Under the pieces are notes generated by a model. That model saw only the letters and a list, made by a program, of their open reading frames with translations, had not been told where the DNA came from and made no database searches. Positions 39,940 through 47,666 of a DNA stretch of 64,000 nt are shown piece by piece; the stretch's first letter is position 1; each line of letters begins with the position of its first letter. Made by a program: the position numbers and the translations under genes. The stretch is from Cobetia amphilecti (lineage in GTDB: Bacteria > Pseudomonadota > Gammaproteobacteria > Pseudomonadales > Halomonadaceae), in the NCBI RefSeq assembly GCF_030010415.1, contig NZ_JASCSA010000009.1; one strand, 5' to 3'.

Positions 39940-40491
39940 TCAGGTCGTCAGCAATGCCTCGAAGGTCAGGATGGCCACCTCGGCAAGGCCCAGCCCCAGC
40001 AGCGCGCCGGCCAGCACATCACTGACGTAATGCAGGCCGAGGATCACCCGGGAAAGCGCGATCAGCAGCGCCAGTGGCGTGACGAGGATGGCAAGCTCCG
40101 GCAGCTGCTGAGCGGTCAGGCTGGCGAAGAGGGCAGCATGCAGGGTGTGACCGCTGGGAAAGCTGTAGCGATCCAGCGGCGGCATGGTGCAGTTGATGGT
40201 ATTGAAGGTGATGAACGGGCGCTCCCGACATAGTCGCGTCTTGAGCGCGCGGTAGAGCAGGGCCCCGGCGCCGGCCGCCAGGCCGAATTCCAGAAACAGC
40301 CAGCCGCCCATGGCATGGTGCAGCGGCAGGCTCAGCGTCAGCAGCGCCCATACCGGCCAGTCGCCCAGGCGCGAGACGATACGAAACAGGGTGAGTATCG
40401 GCCGGAACAGCGCCAGGCGTGCGACCTGGCGGCACAGGCGCCACTCCAGAAGGTCCAGTCGCTCAAAGACGGGAAGGCTGCGATCGTGCAT
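39940..40491 (-). CDS. PAP2-family membrane phosphatase
   Basis: 183 aa, with four to five hydrophobic segments. The three phosphatase motifs are complete: KTRLCRERP near residue 85, SFPSGHT near 110 and SRVILGLHYVSDVLAG near 147. The family removes phosphate from phosphatidic acid, phosphatidylglycerol-phosphate or undecaprenyl pyrophosphate in the membrane. The start overlaps the end of the glycosyltransferase gene by 29 bases, so the two are co-translated from the Pho-box promoter upstream. That context makes phosphatidic acid (yielding diacylglycerol) an attractive substrate, but this is inference. Confidence 0.9.
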   Translation of the reverse strand: MHDRSLPVFERLDLLEWRLCRQVARLALFRPILTLFRIVSRLGDWPVWALLTLSLPLHHAMGGWLFLEFGLAAGAGALLYRALKTRLCRERPFITFNTINCTMPPLDRYSFPSGHTLHAALFASLTAQQLPELAILVTPLALLIALSRVILGLHYVSDVLAGALLGLGLAEVAILTFEALLTT

Positions 40492-41620
40492 CGGGCTTCT
40501 CCTCGGCGTGACGCAGGCAGGTCAGAAAGCCCTCGGCGATGCGGCTCCAGCCCAATGGTTCGACGCGCACGCGGGCGGCACGTCCCAGTCTGGCGATGCG
40601 GGCCGGCCGCTGGCAGGCTTCCACCGCCTGTTCGATGAAGCGCTCCGGCTGGCTGCAGGGCGCCAGCAGGCCCTGGTGATCGTCGCGGATCACCTCGGCT
40701 GCCGCCGCGTAATCGAAGGCGATCACGGCCAGTCCGCTGGCCATGGCTTCCAGCACCACATTGCCGAAGGTCTCCGACAGTGATGGGAAGACGAACAGGT
40801 CGGCACTGGCGTAATGGGCGGCCAGCGCCTCACCGGTCTGGAAGCCGGCGAAGATCGCCTCGGGCAGACGCTGTTCCAGGCGCTCGCGCAGCGGGCCGTC
40901 TCCCACCAGCACCAGGGCGAGGTCCGGTTGCACGGCCAGCATGGCCTCGTAGGTGCGGATCAGCAGCTCGATGTTCTTCTCGGCGGCCAGGCGTCCGACG
41001 TGCAGCGCGACGGGTTGCTGTGAGCTGACGCCCCATGACTTGCGCAATGCTTCGCTGCGATGACTGGGCGAGAAGCGCTCGCAATCCAGGCCGCGTCCCA
41101 CCACCTGCACATGCTCGAAGCCTTGCTGCATCAGGCTGTCTGCCTGGGTGCGGGTCGGTACCAGCGTCATGTTGGCGGCGTTGTGGAAGCGGCGCAGGCC
41201 GCGCCGTACCAGCGGGCGTAGCGCCTTGAGCCGGTAGTGGGTGCTGTATTGATCGAAATTGGTATGAAAGCCCGCGACCACCGGCAGGCCCAGACGGCGG
41301 GCGACCATCAGCGCGCTGATGCCCAGCGGGCCTTCGGTGGCGATATAGACGACGGAGGGGCGATGCTCGCGCCACATGCGCATCAGGCGCTGCGGTGCCG
41401 GCACGCCGACTTGCACGGTGTCATATCCGGGCAGGCGGAAGCCGCGTACCTGAAGTTCCTGCTGGACACGCGGCTCCAGGCTGCCATCTCGGGTGGCGGG
41501 ACGAATGAGTTGGAGCTCACAGCCGCGTGCGATGAGTTGATCGCACAGATGACTCAAGGTATGAGCCACGCCATTGATCTCCGGATGCCAGGTTTCACTG
41601 ACGAAGGCAATGCGCTCCAT
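40463..41620 (-). CDS. Family-4 (GT-B) glycosyltransferase, possible diacylglycerol glycosyltransferase
   Basis: 385 aa. N-lobe: IAFVSETWHPEINGVAHTLSHL (glycine-rich acceptor loop) and VVAGFHTNFDQYSTHYRLKAL near residue 115. C-lobe: VALHVGRLAAEKNIELLI near 205 and the EX7E motif SETFGNVVLEAMASGL near 290. The sequence is of the MgtA/PimB/Agt kind that uses nucleotide sugars on lipid acceptors. AGGGAG precedes the ATG. A GATAAT box and four 11-bp-spaced Pho-box half sites lie directly upstream, so it should be induced by phosphate starvation together with the PAP2 gene. Sugar donor and acceptor cannot be read from sequence. Confidence 0.87.
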   Translation of the reverse strand: MERIAFVSETWHPEINGVAHTLSHLCDQLIARGCELQLIRPATRDGSLEPRVQQELQVRGFRLPGYDTVQVGVPAPQRLMRMWREHRPSVVYIATEGPLGISALMVARRLGLPVVAGFHTNFDQYSTHYRLKALRPLVRRGLRRFHNAANMTLVPTRTQADSLMQQGFEHVQVVGRGLDCERFSPSHRSEALRKSWGVSSQQPVALHVGRLAAEKNIELLIRTYEAMLAVQPDLALVLVGDGPLRERLEQRLPEAIFAGFQTGEALAAHYASADLFVFPSLSETFGNVVLEAMASGLAVIAFDYAAAAEVIRDDHQGLLAPCSQPERFIEQAVEACQRPARIARLGRAARVRVEPLGWSRIAEGFLTCLRHAEEKPDARSQPSRL

Positions 41621-41648
41621 GACGTCTCCCTAGATGACTATTGTGGTC

Positions 41649-41703
41649 ATTATCGAGAGAGGGAGTGACGGCGGCATAACAAGCAGGTGACGAAGCGATG
41701 ACA
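41649..41703 (-). promoter_or_regulatory. Double Pho box and -10 element of the glycosyltransferase-PAP2 operon
   Basis: On the minus strand four PhoB half-sites follow each other at exact 11-bp steps: TGTCAT (ending 41698), CGTCAC (41687), TGTTAT (41676) and CGTCAC (41665). Each matches TGTCAY at five or six positions. Ten bases after the last one is GATAAT (41654-41649), the spacing known for PhoB-activated promoters where the box replaces the -35 element. The start codon is at 41620. Confidence 0.8.
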
Positions 41704-41762
41704 CACCCTCAACCCCTCACAACTCAGAGGTATGAGGGTTGTCTCATGAATCGTCAAGCAAG

Positions 41763-41798
41763 GACGACAGTCACCGGCGTGGCACCGGCGCTGTCGTC
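41763..41798. terminator. Hairpin downstream of the LysM/LytM gene
   Basis: GACGACAG (41763-41770) and CTGTCGTC (41791-41798) pair perfectly, 59 bp past the end of the leftward lipoprotein gene. No T run follows on the minus strand, so termination is only likely. Confidence 0.5.
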
Positions 41799-41856
41799 AT
41801 CTGGCGGGGATTGGAGGTGGCGCCATATCGAGCTGGCGCCGTGAAGCAACGCTGGT

Positions 41857-42810
41857 TCAGCGCTTCTCGAGAATCTCGCGCGGGTCGATCGGCTTGCCGC
41901 CGTGGCGCACGTCGAACAGCAATTCATGCTGACCGTTGTTGCCGCGTGCGACGCGACAAAGCGGTGTGCCCGGAGTGACCTGCTGACCCACCTTGACCAG
42001 AATCTCGCCGCACTGGGCCAGCACGCTCTGCAGGTTGCCGGAGTGGTGCAGGATGACCACGTTGCCCAGTTGGCGCATGGAGTCGGCGAAGCGCACTTCG
42101 CCCCGCGCCGGTGCACTGGCGATGCCGCTGGCGGCGGTACGAATCTGCATGGGCGCCAGCTGGCCATTGCCGTTGGTGCCGAATTCACGTGTCACGCTGC
42201 CGGCGGCAGGCCAGCGCCATGACTGGCCCGGCTTCTGCAGCGGGCCGGGGTCCGGGCGGGCGACCAGGCTGCCGCCGCTGGCGCGTGCGGCCGGGGCGCT
42301 GCGGCTCGGGCCACCGTTGAGCGGCACCGAGATCAGCATGCCGACATCGAGATCATTGGGGTCCTTGCCGGGGTTGGCAGCCTGAATGCGCTGCGGGCTG
42401 GCACCGAAATAGCGTCCGACCTTGGAGTAGGTATCGCCGGGGCGCAGCTGATAGCGATACGGACCGCCGGAGGGCGCTCGCTCACGCGCAGTAGGCACCA
42501 GGATGCGCTGACCGACCTTGAGGTCACGAATCTTGACGCCCGGATTGAAGCGCGTGAGGCGCAGCAGGGGAATGTCGGCATCGCGTGCGATCTGCCCCAG
42601 GGTATCGCCCTTCTGGATGGTGACCCACTGGCCGGCCGGCGAGCCGGAGTAGCTGCCGGTCGCGCAGCCGCTCAGCCACAGGCCGAGACAGATCAGCGCC
42701 AGCCAGCGCAGCGCGAGGCCGGCACGCTGCAGAAGTGGACGGTTCACGTCAGGTTCGGCCTGCGCTCGTGCCGAGAAGCCCGCGGCATTCAGGCCGTATT
42801 CAGTGTTCAT
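41857..42810 (-). CDS. LysM/LytM-domain outer-membrane lipoprotein, NlpD-like with a degenerate peptidase domain
   Basis: 317 aa from the ATG at 42810, nine bases after AGGGA. Lipobox LGLWLSGC places the lipidated Cys near residue 48. Two LysM repeats follow: QWVTIQKGDTLGQIARDADI and YRYQLRPGDTYSKVGRYFG. The C-terminal LytM/M23 domain (about 205-315) lacks the zinc ligands: the usual YAHL reads LAQCG, and the PHLHFEV-type motif reads QHELLFDVRHGG. Such degenerate LytM proteins activate cell-wall amidases (EnvC/NlpD mode) rather than cut peptidoglycan. It overlaps the acyltransferase gene by 11 bases. It is not next to rpoS, where the main nlpD usually lies. Confidence 0.85.
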   Translation of the reverse strand: MNTEYGLNAAGFSARAQAEPDVNRPLLQRAGLALRWLALICLGLWLSGCATGSYSGSPAGQWVTIQKGDTLGQIARDADIPLLRLTRFNPGVKIRDLKVGQRILVPTARERAPSGGPYRYQLRPGDTYSKVGRYFGASPQRIQAANPGKDPNDLDVGMLISVPLNGGPSRSAPAARASGGSLVARPDPGPLQKPGQSWRWPAAGSVTREFGTNGNGQLAPMQIRTAASGIASAPARGEVRFADSMRQLGNVVILHHSGNLQSVLAQCGEILVKVGQQVTPGTPLCRVARGNNGQHELLFDVRHGGKPIDPREILEKR

Positions 42811-43702
42811 CAATGTCATTCCCTGCACGTGACAGTCGGGCATCCTTGTCCTTCCAGACCTGATTGAGCCATTGCTGGAAGCGCTCGCGATAGGCGGCGT
42901 CCGCATGATAGTTGCCGTCCAGCATCCAGGGCTCCAAGGGCCGCTGAGTGATGACGAGCGTGATGTCGCCCCCGTGACCGCACAGGAACTGCCAGAAACT
43001 GGCATCGGCATGTCGGTAATCGAGGGTGGCATCCAGAATACCGGAAAGTCGATCGCCAAGCGTGTTGATCACCTGGGCACTGCCGCCGGCACGCGGCTTG
43101 AGCAGGTGCTGGAAAGGGCTCTGCTGCTGGTTGTGCTTGGCGGGCGTGAAGCGAGTGCCTTCCACGAAGTTGAAGATCGCCATCGGCGCCTGGCGTGAGC
43201 GCTCGCACATGCGTCGCGTCGCTTCGCGATCACGCTCGGCGAGCCGCGGATTGCTGGCCAGTTTCTGCTGGCTGTAACGGCGCATGAACGGGAATTCCAG
43301 TGCCCACCAGGCAAGGCCGATCACCGGCACCCAGATGAGCTCCTGCTTGAGGAAGAACTTGGGCATCGGCGTGCGACGGTGCAGGGCGTACTGGAGAACG
43401 AAGATGTCAGTCCAGCTGCGGTGATTGGCGATCACCAGCCACCAGCGACGCCGGGCAGACCCATCGCGCAGCGATGGCGGCACGTGGATGTCCCAGCGCG
43501 GGCGCAGCACATGGCGAATCCACAGGTTGTTGGTGCCGATCCAGCCCATGGCGAGGCGGTTGAGCCCCTCCAGCATGTGCAACTGCAGGCGGCGCGATGG
43601 CGTGATCAGCTTGAGTGCGGCCAGCAGGTAAAGCGGCAGCGCCCAGCACAGGGTATTGATGATAAGAAAGACAAGGCTGATGACACCTCTGATACTCGAC
43701 AT
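42800..43702 (-). CDS. PlsC-type acyltransferase, YihG-like
   Basis: 300 aa from the ATG at 43702, which has AAGGAG six bases upstream; the longer frame has no site. The N-terminal hydrophobic segment GVISLVFLIINTLCWALPLYLLAAL anchors it in the inner membrane. The acyltransferase motifs NHRSWTD (HX4D) near residue 92, FPFMRRYS and FVEGTRF near 170 are intact. YihG-type enzymes acylate lysophosphatidic acid with selected fatty acids and affect membrane composition and motility. Its stop overlaps the start of the LysM/LytM lipoprotein gene, an envelope operon. Confidence 0.88.
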   Translation of the reverse strand: MSSIRGVISLVFLIINTLCWALPLYLLAALKLITPSRRLQLHMLEGLNRLAMGWIGTNNLWIRHVLRPRWDIHVPPSLRDGSARRRWWLVIANHRSWTDIFVLQYALHRRTPMPKFFLKQELIWVPVIGLAWWALEFPFMRRYSQQKLASNPRLAERDREATRRMCERSRQAPMAIFNFVEGTRFTPAKHNQQQSPFQHLLKPRAGGSAQVINTLGDRLSGILDATLDYRHADASFWQFLCGHGGDITLVITQRPLEPWMLDGNYHADAAYRERFQQWLNQVWKDKDARLSRAGNDIDEH

Positions 43703-43973
43703 GCATGACTCCTTCATCAGGTGGCGCCATCGTAATTCACCCAAGAGTGGATGCCCACCCCGCTTGCGTGGGGGATGGCAACCCTGCGTTGCACGAAGCG
43801 AACGCCCCTCAGGTCGAATGGCGGGGTGCACGCAGCTGTGATGAGATGCATCGCCGGTCGTGTGACGGGTCGGTGCAAGGGAAAGGTCGTGGCAGGGCTC
43901 ACGCTGAAGTCACGCCGGGCACCGTCAATCATCGCCGCCGCTGCGCGGCGATATCTCAGGGAGTGAGAGTGGC

Positions 43974-45263
43974 ATGTGGTTGCAGGGACTGTTGATCGGG
44001 CTGGCGCTGGCCGCCTTCGTGTTGATTGCCATCGAGGATGTGATCCATCTCAACAAGGCCAAGACGACCTTGTTGCTGGGCACCTTCAGCTGGTTGCTGC
44101 TGTTCATCTTCGGCCCCGCGGCCCTGGCGGTGGATGATGTCCCCGAGGCCTTGAACGAGAACCTGCTCGATATCGCCACCTTGTGGCTGTTTCTGATGGC
44201 GGCGATGACCTTCGTGGCCTTTCTCAATGCCAAGGGGCTGATCGCCAATCTGATCTACCGCCTGCTGCCGAAGCGCATCGGGGAGCGCGGCCTGCTGTAT
44301 CTGACGGGACTCTTTGCCTTCGCCTTTTCATCGCTGGCCGACAACATCACCGCGACGCTGGTTTCGCTGACCCTGGTGCTGTCGCTGGGCCTGGCGCCGA
44401 AGAAGACGCTGCGCTTTGCGGTGCTGGCGGTATTCGCCGTCAACTCCGGCGGGGTGGCGCTGATCACCGGGGATGTGACCACGCTGATGATCTTCCTGGC
44501 GGGCAAGGTGCGCATCAGCGAGCTGATGCTGCTTGCGCTGCCGTCCTTCCTCAGCGTGATGCTGCTGGCGACGCTACTGTTGCCCGGGCTGGGAGGCGAG
44601 GTGAATTTGGTGCGCGAGCCGCGCGCGACCCGGCGTCTTGATCGTCTGGTCGCCTGGCTGTTTCTGGCCACCATCCTGTCGACCCTCGGGCTCAACGTGC
44701 TGTTTGGCGTGCCGCCGCTGCTGACTTTCCTGTTCGGGATGTCGTTGATGTTCCTGCTCGGGCATGTCGCCGAACGGCGCAGCGACAGCGAAGAGCGCCG
44801 CATACTTGACTACATTCGTATTATCGAATTCGATACATTGCTATTCTTCCTCGGCATCCTGCTGATGGTCGGGGCGCTCAAGGAAGCTCGTCTGCTGGAA
44901 GGCCTGGCACAGCTCTATGCCCTGATGCCGGCGATGCAGGCCAATTATCTGGTCGGGCTGCTCTCGGCGCTGGTGGACAACGTGCCGCTGACCGCCGCAG
45001 TGCTCAAGGCGGATGTCAGCATGAACGATGCCGAATGGCTGGCGCTGACCTATGCCGCAGGCGTGGGTGGCTCGCTGCTGGTGATTGGCTCCGCCGCCGG
45101 GGTGATCGCGCTTTCCAAGGTGCGCGAGGTGAGCTTCATGAGTTATCTGCGCTTCTTCCCGGCGTTGTTGCTGGCCTACAGCGTGGGCTATCTGGGGGCC
45201 TACTGGCTGGGCGGGCAGATCACGAATACGCCAGTGACATTGGCGCTGTCGTCTCTAGGCTGA
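43974..45263 (+). CDS. nhaD: Na+/H+ antiporter NhaD
   Basis: 429 aa with about 12 hydrophobic segments. Matches the NhaD/ion-transporter (IT) superfamily layout: FVLIAIEDVIHLNKAKTTLLLG at the N-terminus, FSSLADNITATLVSLTLVLSLGL near residue 118, VNSGGVALITGDVTTLMIFLAGKV near 155, VDNVPLTAAVLKADVSM near 330, and a second glycine-rich VGGSLLVIGSAAGVIALSKV near 365. Extrudes Na+ (or Li+) in exchange for H+, as in Halomonas elongata and Vibrio NhaD. A GGGAG lies upstream of the ATG. Confidence 0.93.
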   Translation: MWLQGLLIGLALAAFVLIAIEDVIHLNKAKTTLLLGTFSWLLLFIFGPAALAVDDVPEALNENLLDIATLWLFLMAAMTFVAFLNAKGLIANLIYRLLPKRIGERGLLYLTGLFAFAFSSLADNITATLVSLTLVLSLGLAPKKTLRFAVLAVFAVNSGGVALITGDVTTLMIFLAGKVRISELMLLALPSFLSVMLLATLLLPGLGGEVNLVREPRATRRLDRLVAWLFLATILSTLGLNVLFGVPPLLTFLFGMSLMFLLGHVAERRSDSEERRILDYIRIIEFDTLLFFLGILLMVGALKEARLLEGLAQLYALMPAMQANYLVGLLSALVDNVPLTAAVLKADVSMNDAEWLALTYAAGVGGSLLVIGSAAGVIALSKVREVSFMSYLRFFPALLLAYSVGYLGAYWLGGQITNTPVTLALSSLG

Positions 45264-45723
45264 TTTGAGGGGTGCTGGGGGTGTTCACTACGGCCACAGC
45301 CGCTGCCACAGCCGCTGCCACAGCGGCCGTCAGATGCACTGCCTGATGCGTGGTCGGAAGGGGAATTGGCGCTGTTTTAGGCAGGCTGATCATTTTTTGA
45401 TCAATCTGTCTGCGCTCGCCTGATCTCGATGGCGATACCTAGATGTACAGAGATTCTTCACAGCTTTTTCCACAGCTTCTGTTGATAACCTGTCTGCGAC
45501 GTTAGGTTTAGAGGCTCAGACACAAGGCGCAGGCATGGCGGGGGAAAGCGGCGAGTCGTGCAGTGATGACATCATGGGGTGATGCCATGAAGAGTGATGG
45601 CAAGAGAGGGTGTGAAGGGTATGGCATGACAGGTCATGTCACCCTCTGAACACAAGAGCCCCCTACGCATGCGCAGGGGGCTGAATGCGACTCATCTCAT
45701 TGCGCAGTGCTGCCAAGAAGCCG
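45264..45723. other. 460-bp intergenic region with repeats and DnaA-box-like sites
   Basis: No supported gene. It contains nearly three copies of the 12-mer GCCACAGCCGCT (45293-45326), two TGATCA palindromes around a T run near 45390, and a cluster of three DnaA-box-like 9-mers. These are TTCTTCACA (45454-45462, 7/9), TTTTCCACA (45466-45474, 8/9) and, inverted, TGTTGATAA (45480-45488, 8/9 to TGTGGATAA). Confidence 0.5.
45657..45682. terminator. Hairpin downstream of the DUF1338-like gene
   Basis: AGCCCCCT (45657-45664) and AGGGGGCT (45675-45682) around a self-complementary loop, 41 bp past the stop of the leftward gene. Weak T content follows. Confidence 0.55.
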
Positions 45724-46506
45724 TTACGCGCTGAGCTGGCACAGCGTATGTTCCGGCAGCAGTTGTTCTGCGGGACGCTGCTTTCCTTCTTGCTGAGTCG
45801 TCACCGGTGCCGTCGCCAGCAGGGCGATGCCACCCAGCACCACCATATGCTCGTCACCATCCGCGAACACCATGCGCTGGGCGTGGGCCGGGTAGTAGTG
45901 ATATTGCAGCTTGGGATTGATGGGCAGTACCGCATGATGGCGCCCGGTCTGCGGTGCCATGCCGTAGGCCAGCATGCCCTCGCAGACCGCTTCCAGCGTT
46001 TCGCCAAGCTCTTCGGCATTGAAGCCGACATGGTGCAGGCGCGGCCCCATCACGGAGAGCCAGGCAGCCAGCGGGTTGGCCTCGAGCAGGCGCTCGAAGG
46101 TCGGCCAGTCCGGCATGTCCCACGGACGGCAGGGCGCGAGCAGGTTCTGTCCCTTGCAGTCATCACGATGACTCTGACTGATCAGGCGCTTGAGCAGGTC
46201 GCGGTGCATCGGCGGCAGGCTGTTGGCCTGCAGTTCCGCCAGCATGACGGCAGCGCCACCATCCGGGGGAAGCAGCAGATCGACCAGCAGGCCGCGGTCG
46301 GCCATGGCGTACTGTTTCACGCGGCGATAGCCCTGGTGATACAGGCTGGGTAACAGTTTCTCGCTTCTGAAAGGCCCCTGATTCAGCGTCAGGAACATCA
46401 GATATTCAGGGTTGATGCTGTCTGGCCAGATATCCAGCGCCCCGATGTCGGGATGGCGATGGACGAAGTCCAGCCATAGCTGCTGTTGGAATTCCTTGCG
46501 TTGCAT
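45724..46506 (-). CDS. DUF1338-like protein (2-oxoadipate dioxygenase/decarboxylase fold), possibly without metal site
   Basis: 260 aa. The order of blocks resembles DUF1338/HglS proteins. LLPSLYHQGYRRVKQY is followed by AAVMLAELQANSLPPMHRDLLKRLI (the place of the family FVSEL segment), then WDMPDWPTFERLLEANPLAAWLSVMGPRLHHVGFNAEEL, which parallels the family WP...YAAW...G...NHFT. The second-ligand His is kept (LHHVGF), but where NDHxAxRT is expected it reads NPEYLMFLTLNQ, with no His. It is shorter than HglS. I recognise the family from pattern alone; function is unknown and enzymatic activity doubtful. Confidence 0.5.
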   Translation of the reverse strand: MQRKEFQQQLWLDFVHRHPDIGALDIWPDSINPEYLMFLTLNQGPFRSEKLLPSLYHQGYRRVKQYAMADRGLLVDLLLPPDGGAAVMLAELQANSLPPMHRDLLKRLISQSHRDDCKGQNLLAPCRPWDMPDWPTFERLLEANPLAAWLSVMGPRLHHVGFNAEELGETLEAVCEGMLAYGMAPQTGRHHAVLPINPKLQYHYYPAHAQRMVFADGDEHMVVLGGIALLATAPVTTQQEGKQRPAEQLLPEHTLCQLSA

Positions 46507-46622
46507 GATGCCTCCTTGGGCGGCCCCTATGACCTCAGTGCTGGAGCGATTATAGGTAGTCGTGCAAAGGGGTATTCAACGCCATTATCCGTTTTTTCGC
46601 GTTTCTTGATCGGAGAGTAAAA

Positions 46623-47522
46623 ATGCCAGTGCTGGTGGCGTATTGCGTGGTTCTCATGGTGTGGTCGACGACACCGCTGGCCATCTCGTGGAGCGCCTCG
46701 GGCTGGCTGCCTGCCTGGTCGGCGATGGGCAGAATGTTAATTGCCGCATGCCTCGGTTACCCATTGTTACGCATGATGGGGCTGAAAATGGACCTTTCGC
46801 GTGGGGCACTGCGCAGCTACTCGGCAGCCGCTCTGGGTATCTGGGGTGGCATGTACTTCGCCTACCTCTCTGCAGCCTGGTTACCAAGCGGTATCATGTC
46901 GTTACTGTTTGGACTGGCACCTTTGCTATCAGGGCTTTATGCACGCTGGTGGTTGAAAAGTGCTCCACTTGACAAGTTGCAGTGGATGGGGTTTGCGTTG
47001 GCATTGAGTGGACTGGCCGTCGCGGTCTCGGATTCTCTCGCGCTACCGCCGGGCAGCTGGAAGGGAGTCCTGACCATGCTGCTGGCCGTCAATTGCTTCG
47101 CCGCCTCGGGGGTACTGGTGCAGCGCGAGCGGGCAGGGCTGCATCCGCTGGTGCAGACGGAGGGCGCGCTGCTGGTCTCGCTGCCGCTCTATCTGGTGTG
47201 TGCGCTGATCGTCGATGGCGTGCCGCAGGCCCTGCCGGAGGGGCGGCCGATGGCGGCCATCCTCTACCTTGGCATCTTCGGTTCGCTGATCGGCTACCTG
47301 TGCTACTACTTCGTGCTGTCACGCCTGTCGGCCAGTACGGTGGCGCTGGCGACCTTGATCACCCCCATCTTCGCCATGAGCCTGGGCGCGGTGCTCAATG
47401 ACGAGCTGATCTCCAGCCGCGTGCTCGCCGGGGCCTTGCTGATCGTGATCGGGTTGTGCGCCTATCTGTTCGGCCCGCAGTGGCGGGCGCGCCTGACGTC
47501 CCGCCGCCTGTCGCAGGGCTGA
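46623..47522 (+). CDS. EamA/DMT-family transporter
   Basis: 299 aa with ten predicted helices in two five-helix EamA halves. The first half begins VAYCVVLMVWSTTPLAISWSA. GIMSLLFGLAPLLSGLYARW is near residue 95, and the second half contains LYLGIFGSLIGYLCYYFVLSRLSASTVALATLITPIFAMSLGAVL near 215-260. Such proteins export amino acids or metabolites. CGGAGAG precedes the ATG. The first 250 bases are lower in GC than the rest. It is divergent from the DUF1338-like gene (116-bp gap). Confidence 0.9.
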   Translation: MPVLVAYCVVLMVWSTTPLAISWSASGWLPAWSAMGRMLIAACLGYPLLRMMGLKMDLSRGALRSYSAAALGIWGGMYFAYLSAAWLPSGIMSLLFGLAPLLSGLYARWWLKSAPLDKLQWMGFALALSGLAVAVSDSLALPPGSWKGVLTMLLAVNCFAASGVLVQRERAGLHPLVQTEGALLVSLPLYLVCALIVDGVPQALPEGRPMAAILYLGIFGSLIGYLCYYFVLSRLSASTVALATLITPIFAMSLGAVLNDELISSRVLAGALLIVIGLCAYLFGPQWRARLTSRRLSQG

Positions 47523-47591
47523 GCAGGCCTCGGGCCGCCCGCCTTGACCGGTGGCAAGGTTGCACGCAATGCCTTGCCGAGTGCCCCAACG

Positions 47592-47630
47592 ACAAGGGCC
47601 GCCCCTGCCGGGGCGGCCCTTGTGTCTTTT
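47592..47630. terminator. Bidirectional terminator between EamA and Kef genes
   Basis: Perfect 14-bp stem ACAAGGGCCGCCCC (47592-47605) / GGGGCGGCCCTTGT (47610-47623), four-base loop, then GTCTTTT on the plus strand. It serves two converging genes. Confidence 0.85.
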
Positions 47631-47666
47631 CAGGCGCGACTGAGCGCTCTGGCGAGTCGTGCGACG

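Noticed and set aside
41740..41860. Small plus-strand open frame (41739-41978) beside the LysM/LytM gene
   Set aside because: Overlaps the lipoprotein gene antisense, has no ribosome site and Arg/Ser-rich shadow composition.
46305..46325. parS-like TGTTTCACG
   Set aside because: Only the left half matches and it lies inside a coding region; no parAB genes nearby.
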